This document shows positions 49,870 through 61,819 of a DNA stretch of 64,000 nt, piece after piece (the first letter of the stretch is position 1; each line of letters starts with the position of its first letter). The notes under the pieces were generated by a model. The model saw nothing but the letters and a program-made list of their open reading frames with translations. It was not told the origin of the DNA and ran no database searches. The stretch spans positions 10,030,927 to 10,094,926 of the forward strand of contig CM055105.1 in NCBI GenBank assembly GCA_029204225.1, in the 5' to 3' direction. The position numbers were made by a program, and so were the translations under genes. Source of the DNA: Diphasiastrum complanatum (Eukaryota; Streptophyta; Lycopodiopsida; Lycopodiales; Lycopodiaceae).

Positions 49870-49987
49870 CGGTCTTCACTTGATTGCTATCAAATTTACA
49901 GGAGCTGTAGCAGGTGGTGGCTTTGGTCTTGCTGGACAATCTTTATAGCAATGCCCATAACCACAGTCACGACAGAATGGTACAAAT
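49870..49987 (-). pseudogene. Gypsy Gag zinc-knuckle region, part left of hAT copy 2
   Basis: Minus strand reads PFCRDCGYGHCYKDCPARPK when joined to the flank at 55137 across the hAT insertion: a Cys-His knuckle. The 8-bp hAT target lies inside the codons for L-V-P. Confidence 0.65.
49980..49987. repeat. Target duplication of hAT copy 2, left side
   Basis: GTACAAAT here versus GTACAAGT at 55129-55136: 7 of 8 match. Confidence 0.8.
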
Positions 49988-50393
49988 CATAGTTGCAGCG
50001 CGATTCGCGAATCGCGATCCCGATTCGCGATTCGGGATTTTCCCAGAATCGTGTAGAATCGAATTTTTTTTTTTTTTTTTTTTGAAATTTTTTTGTGCAA
50101 TATGGGCATCAGATAAAAGCTCTGATCGAGGGGAGTATGATTGTGTAGTTTGCCGACTGTTTCAGGTGCAGGATGGTCCCTTTACGCTAAAGCTGCATCC
50201 CATATAAAAAAAAGAGAACACATTGGGGCATTCCTAGTGAACATAGCAGGAATCTCCCTTTCTCTGATTCTCCCTCTCTCTATCTCTCTCTGATCACGAT
50301 TCACAACAAACGGAACTAAAACCATGCTGAACAAAAACCTAGCTGAATCATTCTGAACTTTAGCCTTAAATGAAACAATTTTTGACAAAACAA

Positions 50394-50396
<3 letters not shown>

Positions 50397-50428
<32 letters not shown>
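50397..50428. repeat. Short (CT)n inside hAT copy 2
   Basis: 32 bp of CT in the 3' noncoding part of the element; positional equivalent of the GA tract at 8885-9134. More CT-rich sequence lies at 50270-50290. Confidence 0.9.
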
Positions 50429-50430
<2 letters not shown>

Positions 50431-50599
50431 AACCATAAATCATAAACCATAAAACCGAAGTTACTGAACTAAAACCACAAAGAACAATACTGAATCACGA
50501 CAATGCTGTGAATAGGATCATCATAATATATAATATCGGGCCACATGGCACCAAAAAGGGGTACAATGATGTTCCATGAACGTAATGAAAACTATATAA

Positions 50600-53500
50600 C
50601 TAAGGCTCGTCAAAGTCATGGTAGGATAAATCATCCGAATCTGTGGATTGCAGATCCCATGGGTCCGCAGATGAATCGGAACTGGAGGGAGCCATATGTC
50701 GTGGTGTGGCCCTGGCTCTGCTGCGTGCTCTAGATCCCTGCTGCGTGCCCTGGCTCTGGACCACCCCCCTCTCCCTGCCTCTACCTCTGCCTTTGCCTCT
50801 GCCTCTCTCCCCTCCTTTGGCCCCCATCTGGCTGCCCCCAGCCTTGTGTCTACTCCGTCGTGCCTGTGTGTCAGGTGGCCGTAACCCTACGCCCTGGGAT
50901 GGCCCTACCCACTGTGATGATGCCTGGCCGACGACTGCCTGTGATGCTCCACTCCTGTCTACAAAAAGAGTACTCAGCCCCCCCCTCCTAGAACCTCTAG
51001 GTCTCCCCCTAGGCCTACGTGCAGGAATGGCTGGCTCCTCCTCTGTCTCTGCATCAGGGTCCACCAGCAGGTCAGCCAGGTCATCCTCCTGTGCCTCTGC
51101 CCACATCTCCTCGTCCTCCTCTGTATCTCCCTCAACCCACTCCTCCTCCTCCACATAGTCTGCCCCGAGCATCTCTCCACCCTCCGAGACCTCGTCATCT
51201 CCCTCCTCAGCCCTCTCCCTCTGCCTCTCTGTCCTCCTCTGCCGCCGTAAAGCCCGTGCGTCAGCCTGTGCCTGTCTGTAAAGCTCTCTATGGATCTCAT
51301 CATCCATCTCCTCCTGTGTGGGTGGTGCCCGAGGAGCAGCAGCTATCGAATCCACCAAGCAAGTGTCGGGGTCCACCTGCAACCAAAAACAATACATTGT
51401 TGTTAGGCAGGTATTGTGCAACTCACTGCATATTTTGAAAGCAAATCAATTCATCAAAGCATACCAAGAAAAAAGGGGTGATGATGTGACTCACCTCGAG
51501 CATCTGACCCTCTCCTCGTGTGCGCCTCAGCATACGGCCGTTGGTGTTCACAAACACCAACCGCCTACACTGCTCGATGGACAACCTGTTCCTCTTCTGC
51601 GTGTGATACAAGGCCCAGGTGCTCCAATTCCGCTCACAAGCTCCTGCAGAACAGTCCTGTGCAAGGACTCTCTCAGCCAATCGCCTCAGGTCACCTGTGC
51701 TGCGCCCGTGGATGCACCACCATGTAACGGGCCTTAGTTGATCCTCCCTCCGCCTACTCTGCTCTCCATCGAAAGGAAACTGGAGGCGCTCAAATGCGAG
51801 CAGCTGGCTTGCAATGTTGGCCAGCATCGGACCTATTGGCAAAAGGAAAAACATGGCACATGTAAGACCCCTCAAATTCAGACACTACCAATGAGTACAA
51901 TACTGCAGTAACATTGCTACCAAATGATTTCTCACACGTACCTGGTCCGGGCCATACGCGCTCCGTGTACTCCACCCATCCCCGGTGCAGCTCCGGATCG
52001 TCCCTCTCTCGTGTAGAGCGCCACAAGGGGTGTAACATGTGGGCTACGGCGTGGATGGGTTGGTGGATGTAGTCCCATCTGGCCTCCCAGATGCGTGAGA
52101 TCTCGCGCCTCCTGCAGCAGACAAATTACAACAATCACTAAACCATAGCATAAAAGAAATGCATCAGACTCGAGTGAGAAACAACAAACTAGACACTGAA
52201 GAGTCATACCTATGCTCGTCCAAGGCTGACAACAGAATCCCCTCGCCGATGCGCTCCATGAACTCGTAAATGAGACCGAGGGTGCACCCCTCACGGTCTA
52301 CCAGACGCAGCACTCTGTAAATGGGTAGTAGGATCCCACTAATCTCCTCAGCAGCTCTCCAGAACTCGTCGCCGTACATAGTGGACTGGAAAAATGCCGA
52401 ATGGGGGAGGTCTGTAAAGTCCCGGAAGGCCACGCTGGAAACCATCCGCCGCAATGCATCCTTCACCACCACCAATCGCTCTAGCACCAAGAAGTAAAAC
52501 GCAAAGCGTGTGGGTGCGGGCTTCTTTAGGTTTAGGGTGGAGAAGGTGCGGAACAGGGCCAACACACGCCTCTTCCTGGTGACAAAAGTGACCAGGCGCA
52601 TGGCCGTAGAAGTGATCTGCAACACAAACACCTAGTAAAAAAGTTTAGACAGTAGTTGAGATGTGGTTAGCAGCATCGAAGGAATAAAGCATAGCAAATA
52701 GAACAAACTATACCTCTCTGATCCATGGAAGCGCACACAGGTCATGGATGAGCAAGTCTATGCAATGTGCAGCACAGGGTGTCCACACAATGCTGGGGTG
52801 CTCCCCCATCATAATCTCGCCCATCTGCTTGCAGTTCGAGGCGTTGTCGGTGACAACCTGAACCACGTGCTCATCTCCGATGTCAGCAATAACATCTCTA
52901 ATGACCTCCCATATGAAATCGGCTGTGATGGCGTCACCACCTCGAGTGGCATCCACGCCACGTAGGAATACTGTGCCAAGCGGGCAAGAAACCAAGACAT
53001 TGATGACGGATCGCCGACGAATGTCGGTCCATCCATCGCTCAGTATCGTGCATCCATACCTGTCGCAAAACACCCATTAGCTACATGCAAAAATTACGGC
53101 ACCAGTAAATCCTAAACACATGCAAAGAGATTACAAAGACAAGTTACTTACTGCTGCCAAGCTGAGCGAATGGAACTCAACTCCCGCGTGATGGTCTCCT
53201 CCTCCTGACGAAGCAACCTCCCTCGTAGTGCCTCTCGCCTGGGAGGTGTCCATGTAGCATCCACGGCCGCCATCTGTGCCCAGAACTCCCTGAACACCCA
53301 AGTGTCAGCAACAGCAAAGGCAATGCCGCACTCGTAAAAGAATTGGCCACACAGTCGAGTGCAACGGGCCTGCTGCTCTCTCTGCCAGCCGCATTGATCA
53401 AGGGTCTGTTGCCTGGGCCTAACCCCTCTCTGCTGTGTATATGGTGCTCGTGGTCTGGCATGCCCAACGGATGGCTGATCTGTGGGTGTGTCACTCTCTC

Positions 53501-54149
53501 TGGCAACATCTGCTGAAGCATGTGGTGCATCTGCTATCGAGGAGGAGGGTCGAGAAGCACCCGCTGCTGCTGAACCAACATGCTCATCTGATGGTCCTGC
53601 TGCTGCTGTTGATGGAACTGAAGGTGCTCTACTGGGCCTTGCACCTGAACCATGCTCTGCCCGTGCTGTACTGGGCCTTGCAGCTGTACCATGCTCTGCC
53701 CTTGATGTACTGGGCCCTGCACCTGTACCATGCCCAACCCATGATGTACTACGTCCTGCAGCTATACCATGCCCTGCCCGTGATGTACTGGGCCCAATAT
53801 CCATGGTAGGCCCTGCCTGTCTGCCTATGAGCCCTCCTGCATGCCTACCTGTAGCTGCTCCTGCTGCCTGTCCCTGTCTAGAACCCTGTGATGCAGTACC
53901 GGGCCCGTACATGGTAGACAACCTCTGCAGATCCTCATCAGAAATCCTGGGGCAATCAGATGTGCCCAATGTCCGCCCATCTGGCCCTCTGACCCGCAGC
54001 AAGTGAGCCCTAACCCTGGTGAGTGATCCCGTGAAGTGACCACCGCAATGCAAGCATCTCCATCTGCGGGTGCCTGAGCCATGGTGTGTGCCCACATCCC
54101 CGTCGGTAAGCTCAACCTCGGCCCAAAGGCCTCGGTCCCGCACTGGCAT
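50600..54149 (-). CDS. hAT transposase, six exons, 1011 codons open
   Basis: Exons in order (minus): 54149-53152, 53059-52714, 52616-52210, 52111-51942, 51832-51495, 51376-50600. Lengths sum to 3036 bp, exactly 1012 codons with the stop. All donors are GT and acceptors AG, and exons 2, 4 and 5 equal those of copy 1 in length (346, 170, 338). Domains: BED-like C2HC finger (C32, C35, H49, C66); a Ser/Gly/Ala-rich linker with tandem repeats (about 105-190); the catalytic core with D341 (SDGWTD), D404 (TDNASNC), CAAHC at 428-432, and E707 (CERNWS); and a C-terminal acidic region (805-865), AT-hook (872-883) and Arg/Gly tail. It would cut and paste the element. Start ATG at 54149 follows a conserved 5' UTR splice acceptor. 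Confidence 0.9.
53630..53805 (-). repeat. 45-bp tandem repeats within hAT exon 1
   Basis: About four imperfect copies of a 45-bp unit encode peptide variants of GPSTSRAEHGTAA. Copy 1 has only one equivalent stretch, so the array expanded or contracted between copies without breaking the frame. Confidence 0.75.
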
Positions 54150-55128
54150 TGTATCAACACGACCCTAAACCTGCAAACAACAAATAATCAGGCAAACGTT
54201 CAGTAGAAAAAAAATACATTGCATTGAACAACATTACCGAGCTCAAATAGAGCTCAAAATACCAGAGCATACATCAGAACGATTCCAGTTCACACATTAT
54301 ATCAAGTGCCAAAGAAGAACATGAGATTAGGGCGTGGGATAGAATAATTTCTGTATGAGGGATAACAGGCGACTGACGTAAGCGTCAGAGTCCGTGCAGG
54401 CATAAAGGAGTGCAGTGTGGGCCTAAACCGTGCCCCTAGCAGATGTTTGCACGATGGTCCACGCCTAAACCCTAAAAAGTATGGAATCAGGGCATGAAAA
54501 TTGAAATTTGTGATACGGATGTAGACGGGCGGAACGGAGGTCATAGGAGTCTGTGCAAGCATGTGGAAATGCATTCTAGGCTCAGACATCACCTCACTCG
54601 GTTTCCAACAAGCCATTCTGTGGAAATGGCCAAAATACACAAGCATTTGGAATGTGGTGTTCAAATCTCGCTAGGCGTGTCGTGACGGCTGAAACTGATG
54701 CTGTAAAAATCACTGTGGGCGTGAAGAAAGGTGGTCTAGAGCCAAACTACGCTCGATTTGGTTGCCTACAGCTCAATGTCAACAGTTGCAAAAAATCAAG
54801 CCTACACTTACCAAATATCGAAATTTGGTCGTTTCGCTCTCCACGAAGCTCAGACCCACCCGGCACCGTGCACACCAACTCCGTATCGTCGAGTAGATGC
54901 CTGCCAAGTATTCACTTGCGAAGATTGGACGCCCACGGCTCTCAGAAAAGAAATTTGCCTCCTCCACTGCTGGCGCGGTTCTGTGCGCGAGGAGGAGGCC
55001 GAAAATTGGGTTTTTGTTTTTTTTTTTTTTTTGCGATTCTGTCCTCGATTCGCTGCAGCGAATCGCGATTCGCAGAATCGCGATTCCCGAATCGCGAAGC
55101 TGGCGAATCGCGATTCGCTGCAACTATG

Positions 55129-55136
55129 GTACAAGT
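55129..55136. repeat. Target duplication of hAT copy 2, right side
   Basis: GTACAAGT; see 49980-49987. Confidence 0.8.
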
Positions 55137-56150
55137 TTCCCTTTATTTGGACATTCTGCAACTCTGTGATTTTCTCCACATGCAAAGCATCCAAGTGGTG
55201 CTCTGGTCCAGTTTCTAGATGCTTGTTGTTGCGCAGCAACATAAATAGCATACTGTTCTGAAGATCCACCTTCCTGATCATTACCATAGTTCCATTGCTC
55301 AGTACTTCTGTACGGTTCTGGTTCCATCAAATTGGCAGGAGGAGCTGGTTGCTTTGGTGGGGCAGGTAAGGCTAAACGTTCTGGGTATCCAAGAGCAGAT
55401 TGTCGAGGTCTAGCTGCTAGATTTCCTCCATACTGTGGTTCTCGATATCCCATTTGGGCTTTTTTGTTGTTGAATTATACGAGGATTGAAGTTGCCAAAA
55501 TTAGTCTCATGATCAGGCGAATTACACAAATGGCATACACTGATTTCCATTCGTTTTTTCAATTGAGGACACTCATTCACTGTGTGATTTCCTGTACAAA
55601 TAGAACACCAGACATTTTCCCTAGTAGGAAAAGTCTTTGCAGACTTCTCAGGTTCCTTGTTCTCGCTTGTCCATGGAAATCTTCCAATGCTTTGATCTTC
55701 TCATCAAATTGCGACTACAACTTTTCCATCTGTTTCTGCTGGTTCTTCCCGAGTTTCTCGAACTCATTGAGCATCATTTCTGCAGTAGCGTTGACATTTG
55801 TTGATGCAATAGTGCTAGATGTCGTAGTGGTCTGCCCTGCTGAATAAGGCAACATACCGATATTCGGCTCATCGTCTGAATCTTCATCCTCCTCCCGAAT
55901 TGCATCATCCATAGCATTCTACAACATTGCATACTCATTATGGCGTTTCAGCTCACGTCTGATCCTTTTAGGTAAACCTGACAAAAACCACATAATCATG
56001 GCATTTTTGTTAATCAGCTCAGGTTCGCACTCAGATCTGAGGCATCTCACCCGTTCAATGTAATCTCGAACCATTTCCCGAACAGCTTTCAAATCCTTGA
56101 AATTTGCTGGGAATTTACAGTTGTTTGAGGCACAATCCCTTGTAGAAGCT
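55137..56150 (-). pseudogene. Gypsy Gag C-terminal half with zinc knuckles (minus strand)
   Basis: Minus-strand frame 55453-55124 reads GCFACGENHRVAECPNKGKL (about 55180-55140), a CX2CX4HX4C knuckle. Upstream in the minus sense are a Pro-rich stretch, an acidic linker (EEDEDSDDEPNIGMLPYSA, 55890-55840) and decayed capsid sequence reaching LLQGIVPQTT near 56145. There the chromovirus insertion interrupts, and the Gag N-terminus is found at 62140-61820. Several frameshifts are present. Confidence 0.65.
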
Positions 56151-56671
56151 CAGCGCTGAAAAATCAGGGATTTACCCTTGATTTTTATGTATCAGTTGTG
56201 GATTTTTGAGCACATTTTAAATAGAAAACGTGGAGCAGGTCCAGCGCTGCCAAATTGGGTGGAAACTTCGAATTTGGAGTGAAATTTTCTGGAATTTGGA
56301 GCGGATCTGAGACAGAATCGTGGGTGCAGGTCCAGCGCTGAAGGTCTTTGGCAGGAACCACAAGTTTGCAACTGTTTTGGGTCCTAAAACGGGAATTTTG
56401 GAGCAAAAAGTATACACCTCAGACAGCGAGGGAAGGGGCCAAGACGATCAGAAGTTTGTTTCTTTTTCTTGGTACCTTGATCTCTGATTTTTCCGGACAG
56501 CAGATCTGAAAGCAGTGGAGGAAGAGCTGAAAGGGCTTTTCTTGATTCTCTCTGTGGAAGTACAGTTCTCAGAAAGAGCTAAGTTTTCTTTCCCTCCTTG
56601 TACAGTTGTAAATTAGTCTTTTAGACTTTTTTTCCTTCAGAAGTTAAGGTAGCTCTCTTTCAGTTCCGAAG

Positions 56672-59600
56672 ATGACCACTCCTCAGGGACCTGATCAACC
56701 CCCGGAGAGAGGCTTCGACGAACTTGAAACAGAAGCCTTGGCTTACAAAAAAGGGAAGGAACCCATGGAAGTGGAAGAACAGGAACAGTTCGCCGAAGAA
56801 CTCGACGAACTGGTTACCAAGGAGCAGTTCCTCCAATTGGTAACAGAAGTGGATGAACTGAAGTTGGCATTAGCCAATTTCAAGTCCAGTGTGGACGACT
56901 CGTTCGCTGAACTCAAAAACTTGTTTTTGAGTTCCGCGAAAGGAAGCCTTCCCTCTACTTCTCAGTTATCCCCTTCTCCACTTCCATCAGTTTCGGGTGA
57001 GACTTTACGGTCTCACCCCAGTGTTTTTAAAGATTTAAAGCCTCCTACTTTTAATGGGGAAGAGAAGGATAGAAATGCAGATATTCTACAAACCTTCCTC
57101 AGCAAATGGAAGAACATTCATGCTCTTAAACAGACCCCTGACCATTTGCAAGCAATTGAGGCCAGTCTTTCTTTAGGGCCTATGGCCTATAAGTGGTGGT
57201 TAAATCTCCAGGAGACTGGGCAGACTCCCCGGTCATGGAAAGCTTTTGAAGAAGCTTTCCTAAGAGAATTTCTACCAGAGAATGAACTTGATAGAGCCTG
57301 GGAAGCCTGGGAAAGAACAGTAATGGACAAGTCCCTCATCCAATATATCTCGCAGTATCGAGAAGCAATTTTAAAGATTAAAAATATGGATGACTATCAA
57401 AAAATCAGGGGATTTGTCCGTGGCCTCAAAGATGAATATAAAGTAGAGGTCCAGAGAAACTCGCCTACTACCCTTGAGCAAGCTCTCAGATATGCTCAAA
57501 TCTATGATGATTCAGTGGGTAGGAAGAGAGCGAGACAACAACCACTTTCTGAGCAGCTTCCTCAGAAAGACTTTCAATTTAAAAAGAAATTTTTAAAAAG
57601 AAAGAAAGAAGATAAATTTAAAGGTGAAGCTCCTCAGAAACGCCCTTCACTCATACAGCCCTTAAAACCAGATGATTTTGAGAAAGCCAAACAAGAACGT
57701 TTGTGCTTTGTGTGTATGGGCAAGGGACACACAGTCAGACAGTGTCCCAAGGGGCCTTTCACTAAAAAAGATAAAAAACAAGTTCATCTTGTTCAGACTG
57801 TATGTTTCCCCAGTGACTCGGCAGCTTCCGAGATCAAAGTGTATCATGAAGATCATGAACACTGTTGCCAGCTGACCTCTGCAATGCTAGCGAGACCCTT
57901 CAACTTTGGGCCACATGACCTAGTACGTATGCATGGGAAAGTTGGTAACCAGTCAGTAAGAGTCATGGTTGATGATGGGGCAACCCATAATTTCATCAAC
58001 CACACCCTAGTTAAAAAGCTTAAACTACCAGAAGTACCTAGTCAGCATAGGTACATAGTTTCATTAGCTAAGGGTGAAGATAAAAAAATATGGGAAACTA
58101 TGGTAAGTAAGTTAAATCTTGGTATTCAGGGGTACCAAGATCAAATAAACTTTCAGATAATGCACCTGGATCGAACAGACATTGTTCTCGGGAGAGATTG
58201 GCTCTACAGTTTAGGACCTTCCCTCCACAGAAACTATCAGGAGAACACCCTCAGCTTTCAGTATAAAGGCCGAGAGATCCAGTTGCATGGGGAGCATGAT
58301 GTTCCCAACAGCCCTATGGTCTGCAGTTCAAAGCTCTGTCAGCTAATCGGAGACGAAGACCATCAGGTATTCTTATGTGACTTTCAGTTTATTCCTGAAG
58401 TTTCTATTTCCAGTTCTATTCAGCAGAAAATCAGTAAATTAGAAACTTTATTGTCTAAATTTAAAGATGTTTTTCCTGAAGATTTGCCACATGGTTTACC
58501 ACCTAGCAGAGAGGTAGATCATGTAATAAACCTAGTACCAGGTACAGCACCTGTTTCTAAACCTCCGTATCGGGTCAGCCGAACAGAGGATGAAGAAATA
58601 ACTAGGCAGTTAACAGACTATCTTGGGAAAGGCCAAATTCAGACCAGTAGTTCACCATGGGCCTCACCAGTCCTATTGGTGAAAAAGAAGGAGGGGTCTA
58701 TGCATCTTTGCGTAGATTACAGAGCCCTCAATAAAGTCACAATTAAGAATAAATACCCTATGCCTCGGGCAGACGAGTTGTTTGATCAACTCGACGGGGC
58801 TAAGTTTTTCAGCAAAATAGACCTCAGAACGGGATATCATCAAGTCCGTATAAAATCGGAAGATGTCTCGAAAACAGCTTTTAGGACTCGTCACGGTCAT
58901 TATGAGTTTAAGGTGATGCCATTTGGGCTCACAAATGCTCCAGCTACCTTTATGACCTTGATGAACAGTGTCCTCAGACCATACTTGGGTAAGTTTGTAG
59001 TCGTATTTTTAGATGACATCCTCGTCTACAGCAAAACGAGGAAGGAGCATCTAAAACACCTCAGAAAGGTGTTTCGACTGCTCAGAAAGCATAAGCTTTA
59101 TGCTAAACAATCCAAGTGTGAATTCTTCGTTGAAGAAGTAGCATATTTGGGTCACATTATCTCTTCAGATGGGATTAAGATGGACCCAAATAAGGTTAAA
59201 GCCATACTCAGTTGGCTGAGACCTCAGAATATTTTGGAACTTCAAATCTTTCTTGGTCTGGCGGGATATTACAGACGATTTGTCAAGGAATATGCTCAGA
59301 TAGCAGTCCCTATGACAAATCTCCTTAAGGGGAAGGGAAAGGAGTTCATTTGGGAGTCCGCACAACAGGAGAGCTTTGATGCTCTCAAAACAGCCTTAGC
59401 TACAGCACCAGTTTTAAAGGTCGTCGACCCCAATCAGCCATTTGTGGTCGAAACAGATGCTAGCGACTTTGCAGTAGGTGCTGTGCTAACTCAGGGTGGA
59501 CGACCAGTTGCGTTCGAGAGTAAAAAACTCGAGCCAGCACAGACTAGGTATAGTGCCTATGAAAAGGAACTCTTTTCTATAGTCCATGCCCTTAAGACTT

Positions 59601-61450
59601 GGAGGCATTATTTGTATGGTGCCAACTTTGAGGTCCTGACAGACCATGAGAGTCTCAGATACCTTTGCAATCAACCTGAGCTTAGAGGTCGGAAAGCTCG
59701 TTGGGCAGAGTTGATGCAAGAGTTTGACATGTCTATCAGATATAGGCGTGGAAAATTCAATACAGTAGCAGATGCCCTTAGCAGAATGCCTATGATAAAC
59801 GAGCTGAGTTTTACTCAGATTCGTAATGAGTTACTCGAGTCCTTGAGAGGGAAATGCCAGCATGATGCATTCTTCTCTATTATCTGGAACTCAGTCCAGA
59901 ACAGACAGTTACAGACTCCAGAACCAGTTCCCGGGGCTGGTGCCAGTTCATCCAAGAATACGGCAGCTTCCGTTGAGGATGATGATGAGTCCGAGTATAC
60001 GTCATCAGATGACGTTGAGGATTCTGAGCCTGTATTACCCAAGCAAACCCCAGTGGTTGAGGGTCAGTTGACTCAAGGATTCAAATGGAAACAGTATTCC
60101 ATTCAGGATGAGTACTTGCTCTATAGAGATAGAGTATGTGTCCCCAATTCAGAGGATTATAGGCAGCAGGTCCTATATGACTGTCATGACAATCCTAGCG
60201 CGGGACACCCAGGCATACAGAAGACCTATGAGCTTCTTCGTAGGCAATTTTTCTGGCCCAGTATGAAAAGGGACGTCCACCAGTATGTAACCAGTTGCCA
60301 GAAATGTCAAGTAAATAAAGCAGAGCGTTTAAAGGCAGGAGGGTTGTTGCATCCCTTAGAAATACCAGCTGGTAAATGGGAGAGTATCTCCATGGATTTT
60401 ATAGTAGGCCTGCCTAAAACCCAAAAGGGTAATGACGCTATATGGGTCACAGTTGACCGTCTGACCAAAATGGCTCATTTTATTCCGACCAAAACAACCG
60501 TTAGAGCTCCAGAGTTAGCGAGGTTGTTTGTAGACGGGCTATTTAAATTGTACGGTCTACCTTCCGGCATAGTCAGCGACCGGGACAGTAAGTTTACTGG
60601 AAATTTTTGGAAGGCAGTATTCCATCATCTCCATACTAAACTTAATATGAGTACCACCGACCATCCACAGACGGACGGTCAAACAGAAAGGGTAAATCAA
60701 GTGCTGGAGGATTTGCTTCGTGCATACGTCAGCAAGAGGCAGACTAATTGGGAGGAGTATCTCTCGATATTAGAGTTTGCTTACAACAGTACCAAACATT
60801 CAGCTACGGGATACAGCCCATTTATGCTGATGTACGGTTTTCAGCCACGCTCACCCACAGCTGTAGGGTTTAAACAAGAAAAAGTTGAAGCAGCCAGAAA
60901 CTTTTTAGAAGACCTAAACCAGATGATAGAACATGCTAAGCGTAGCATTAGACAATCCCAGGATCGAGCCAGGCATTATGCAGATCCACACAGACGGGAT
61001 GTGCAGTTCTCCACTGGTGAGAGAGTCTACTTGAGAGTCCCAGTTGACTCTAAAACCCTCAAATCAGGAGTGTGTGCTAAGTTGTCTCCAAGGTATTGTG
61101 GTCCCTTTACCATCAGTAGGAGACTAGGCGAGGTCACCTATGAACTAGAACTCCCACACAGCAGTAAGGTTTTTCCAGTTTTTCATGTAAGTCAGTTACG
61201 AAAAGCCTTAACCAGATCAGATAATCTGGTAGGGGACAGTGTTCTAGTTCTCCCATTGGATCCTCAACAACCTCCACATGAACCAGAGGAAATTCTTGAT
61301 AGTAGAGAGACGCAGACTCGTCATACTCTATACCGAGAATATCTGGTTAAGTGGAATGATCAGCCTGTTGAGAATGCCACTTGGGAAAGAGGCAGCGTCC
61401 TTCGCAAGATTTTTCCAGACTTTGTCTTAGAGGACCAAGACGGTTCTTAA
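56672..61450 (+). CDS. Chromovirus Gag-Pol polyprotein, 1592 residues
   Basis: A single uninterrupted frame gives every part of a chromoviral polyprotein. Capsid-like Gag (about 130-290) is followed by the knuckle [14 protein letters not shown] (345-358). Protease has [11 protein letters not shown], catalytic D434 with Asp in place of the usual Ser/Thr at 435. RT has [33 protein letters not shown] and FLDD (779-782). RNase H has [15 protein letters not shown]. Integrase has the HHCC zinc region ([15 protein letters not shown]) and catalytic D1242, D1303 and E1339, a D-60-D-35-E spacing. The GPF segment and a C-terminal chromodomain ([16 protein letters not shown]) follow. No -1 shift separates Gag and Pol. 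The ATG follows the leader. The lack of stops suggests recent arrival, although the missing 5' LTR should remove its own promoter. Confidence 0.95.
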   Translation: MTTPQGPDQPPERGFDELETEALAYKKGKEPMEVEEQEQFAEELDELVTKEQFLQLVTEVDELKLALANFKSSVDDSFAELKNLFLSSAKGSLPSTSQLSPSPLPSVSGETLRSHPSVFKDLKPPTFNGEEKDRNADILQTFLSKWKNIHALKQTPDHLQAIEASLSLGPMAYKWWLNLQETGQTPRSWKAFEEAFLREFLPENELDRAWEAWERTVMDKSLIQYISQYREAILKIKNMDDYQKIRGFVRGLKDEYKVEVQRNSPTTLEQALRYAQIYDDSVGRKRARQQPLSEQLPQKDFQFKKKFLKRKKEDKFKGEAPQKRPSLIQPLKPDDFEKAKQERLCFVCMGKGHTVRQCPKGPFTKKDKKQVHLVQTVCFPSDSAASEIKVYHEDHEHCCQLTSAMLARPFNFGPHDLVRMHGKVGNQSVRVMVDDGATHNFINHTLVKKLKLPEVPSQHRYIVSLAKGEDKKIWETMVSKLNLGIQGYQDQINFQIMHLDRTDIVLGRDWLYSLGPSLHRNYQENTLSFQYKGREIQLHGEHDVPNSPMVCSSKLCQLIGDEDHQVFLCDFQFIPEVSISSSIQQKISKLETLLSKFKDVFPEDLPHGLPPSREVDHVINLVPGTAPVSKPPYRVSRTEDEEITRQLTDYLGKGQIQTSSSPWASPVLLVKKKEGSMHLCVDYRALNKVTIKNKYPMPRADELFDQLDGAKFFSKIDLRTGYHQVRIKSEDVSKTAFRTRHGHYEFKVMPFGLTNAPATFMTLMNSVLRPYLGKFVVVFLDDILVYSKTRKEHLKHLRKVFRLLRKHKLYAKQSKCEFFVEEVAYLGHIISSDGIKMDPNKVKAILSWLRPQNILELQIFLGLAGYYRRFVKEYAQIAVPMTNLLKGKGKEFIWESAQQESFDALKTALATAPVLKVVDPNQPFVVETDASDFAVGAVLTQGGRPVAFESKKLEPAQTRYSAYEKELFSIVHALKTWRHYLYGANFEVLTDHESLRYLCNQPELRGRKARWAELMQEFDMSIRYRRGKFNTVADALSRMPMINELSFTQIRNELLESLRGKCQHDAFFSIIWNSVQNRQLQTPEPVPGAGASSSKNTAASVEDDDESEYTSSDDVEDSEPVLPKQTPVVEGQLTQGFKWKQYSIQDEYLLYRDRVCVPNSEDYRQQVLYDCHDNPSAGHPGIQKTYELLRRQFFWPSMKRDVHQYVTSCQKCQVNKAERLKAGGLLHPLEIPAGKWESISMDFIVGLPKTQKGNDAIWVTVDRLTKMAHFIPTKTTVRAPELARLFVDGLFKLYGLPSGIVSDRDSKFTGNFWKAVFHHLHTKLNMSTTDHPQTDGQTERVNQVLEDLLRAYVSKRQTNWEEYLSILEFAYNSTKHSATGYSPFMLMYGFQPRSPTAVGFKQEKVEAARNFLEDLNQMIEHAKRSIRQSQDRARHYADPHRRDVQFSTGERVYLRVPVDSKTLKSGVCAKLSPRYCGPFTISRRLGEVTYELELPHSSKVFPVFHVSQLRKALTRSDNLVGDSVLVLPLDPQQPPHEPEEILDSRETQTRHTLYREYLVKWNDQPVENATWERGSVLRKIFPDFVLEDQDGS

Positions 61451-61461
61451 GGGGGAGGGAG

Positions 61462-61819
61462 TGTTACGAGCTCGTAACCAGTGCCGAACCCTAGAGAACA
61501 CAGATAGGTCAGATACCACAGTCAGGGTCGTGTCCAGCGTACATGACCAACAGGGCAAGACAGTGTGAGTAGTGTGCCCCAGCACGGTCCATAGCCATGG
61601 CGGGCCTAACACAGCCTAGGGACCCTGTCAGCAGGATAGGGCCCCCAGTTGGGTCCCGACGTGCAGTCGGCCACGTCAGTGCCACGTGGCCGACACTTGG
61701 CAGTAGCATGCTACCAGTCCTCACACTGGGCTAGGAGGGGCTTACTCTATATCAGGGAGTAGGCAAGGTTGGGTGGATCAGTTAGTGTTTGCCCTACTGT
61801 GGTGTTAGGATCTATTACA
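61462..61819 (+). repeat. 3' LTR of the chromovirus, 358 bp
   Basis: Begins TGTTACGAGCTCGTAACCAG right after the purine tract and ends TCTATTACA. It starts with an inverted motif GTTACGAGCTCGTAAC (a 16-bp perfect palindrome at 61463-61478). A TATA-like CTCTATATCAGG lies at about 61745. The flank resumes the minus-strand gypsy Gag frame. Confidence 0.85.

Larger units (their letters stand above)
49988..55128 (-). mobile_element. hAT transposon copy 2 (5.1 kb) with an open transposase gene
   Basis: Ends are CATAGTTGCAGCGCGATTCG and, inverted, CATAGTTGCAGCGAATCGCG, flanked by near-perfect 8-bp duplications. Palindromic repeats of the type GATTCGCGAATC pack both subterminal zones. It interrupts the zinc-knuckle codons of a minus-strand gypsy. 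A (CT)n of 32 bp (50397-50428) lies in the 3' part, corresponding to the long GA tract of copy 1. The gene occupies 54149-50600 and is open in all six exons. By structure this is a candidate autonomous element. Confidence 0.92.
56151..61819 (+). mobile_element. Ty3/gypsy chromovirus with intact Gag-Pol, 3' LTR only
   Basis: The unit includes a noncoding leader (56151-56671), one long reading frame (56672-61450), a purine tract AAGGGGGAGGGA and a 3' LTR (61462-61819). The left boundary is inferred from where the host gypsy Gag reading stops. No copy of the LTR and no primer binding site were found to the left, and no 5-bp target duplication could be recognised. The leader repeats the phrase GCAGGTCCAGCGCTG at about 56234 and 56326. 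The host Gag reading lacks several codons across the insertion, so a small target deletion is likely. Confidence 0.8.

Noticed and set aside
57662-57862. Antisense frames inside the chromovirus polyprotein
   Set aside because: Shadows of the real coding frame.
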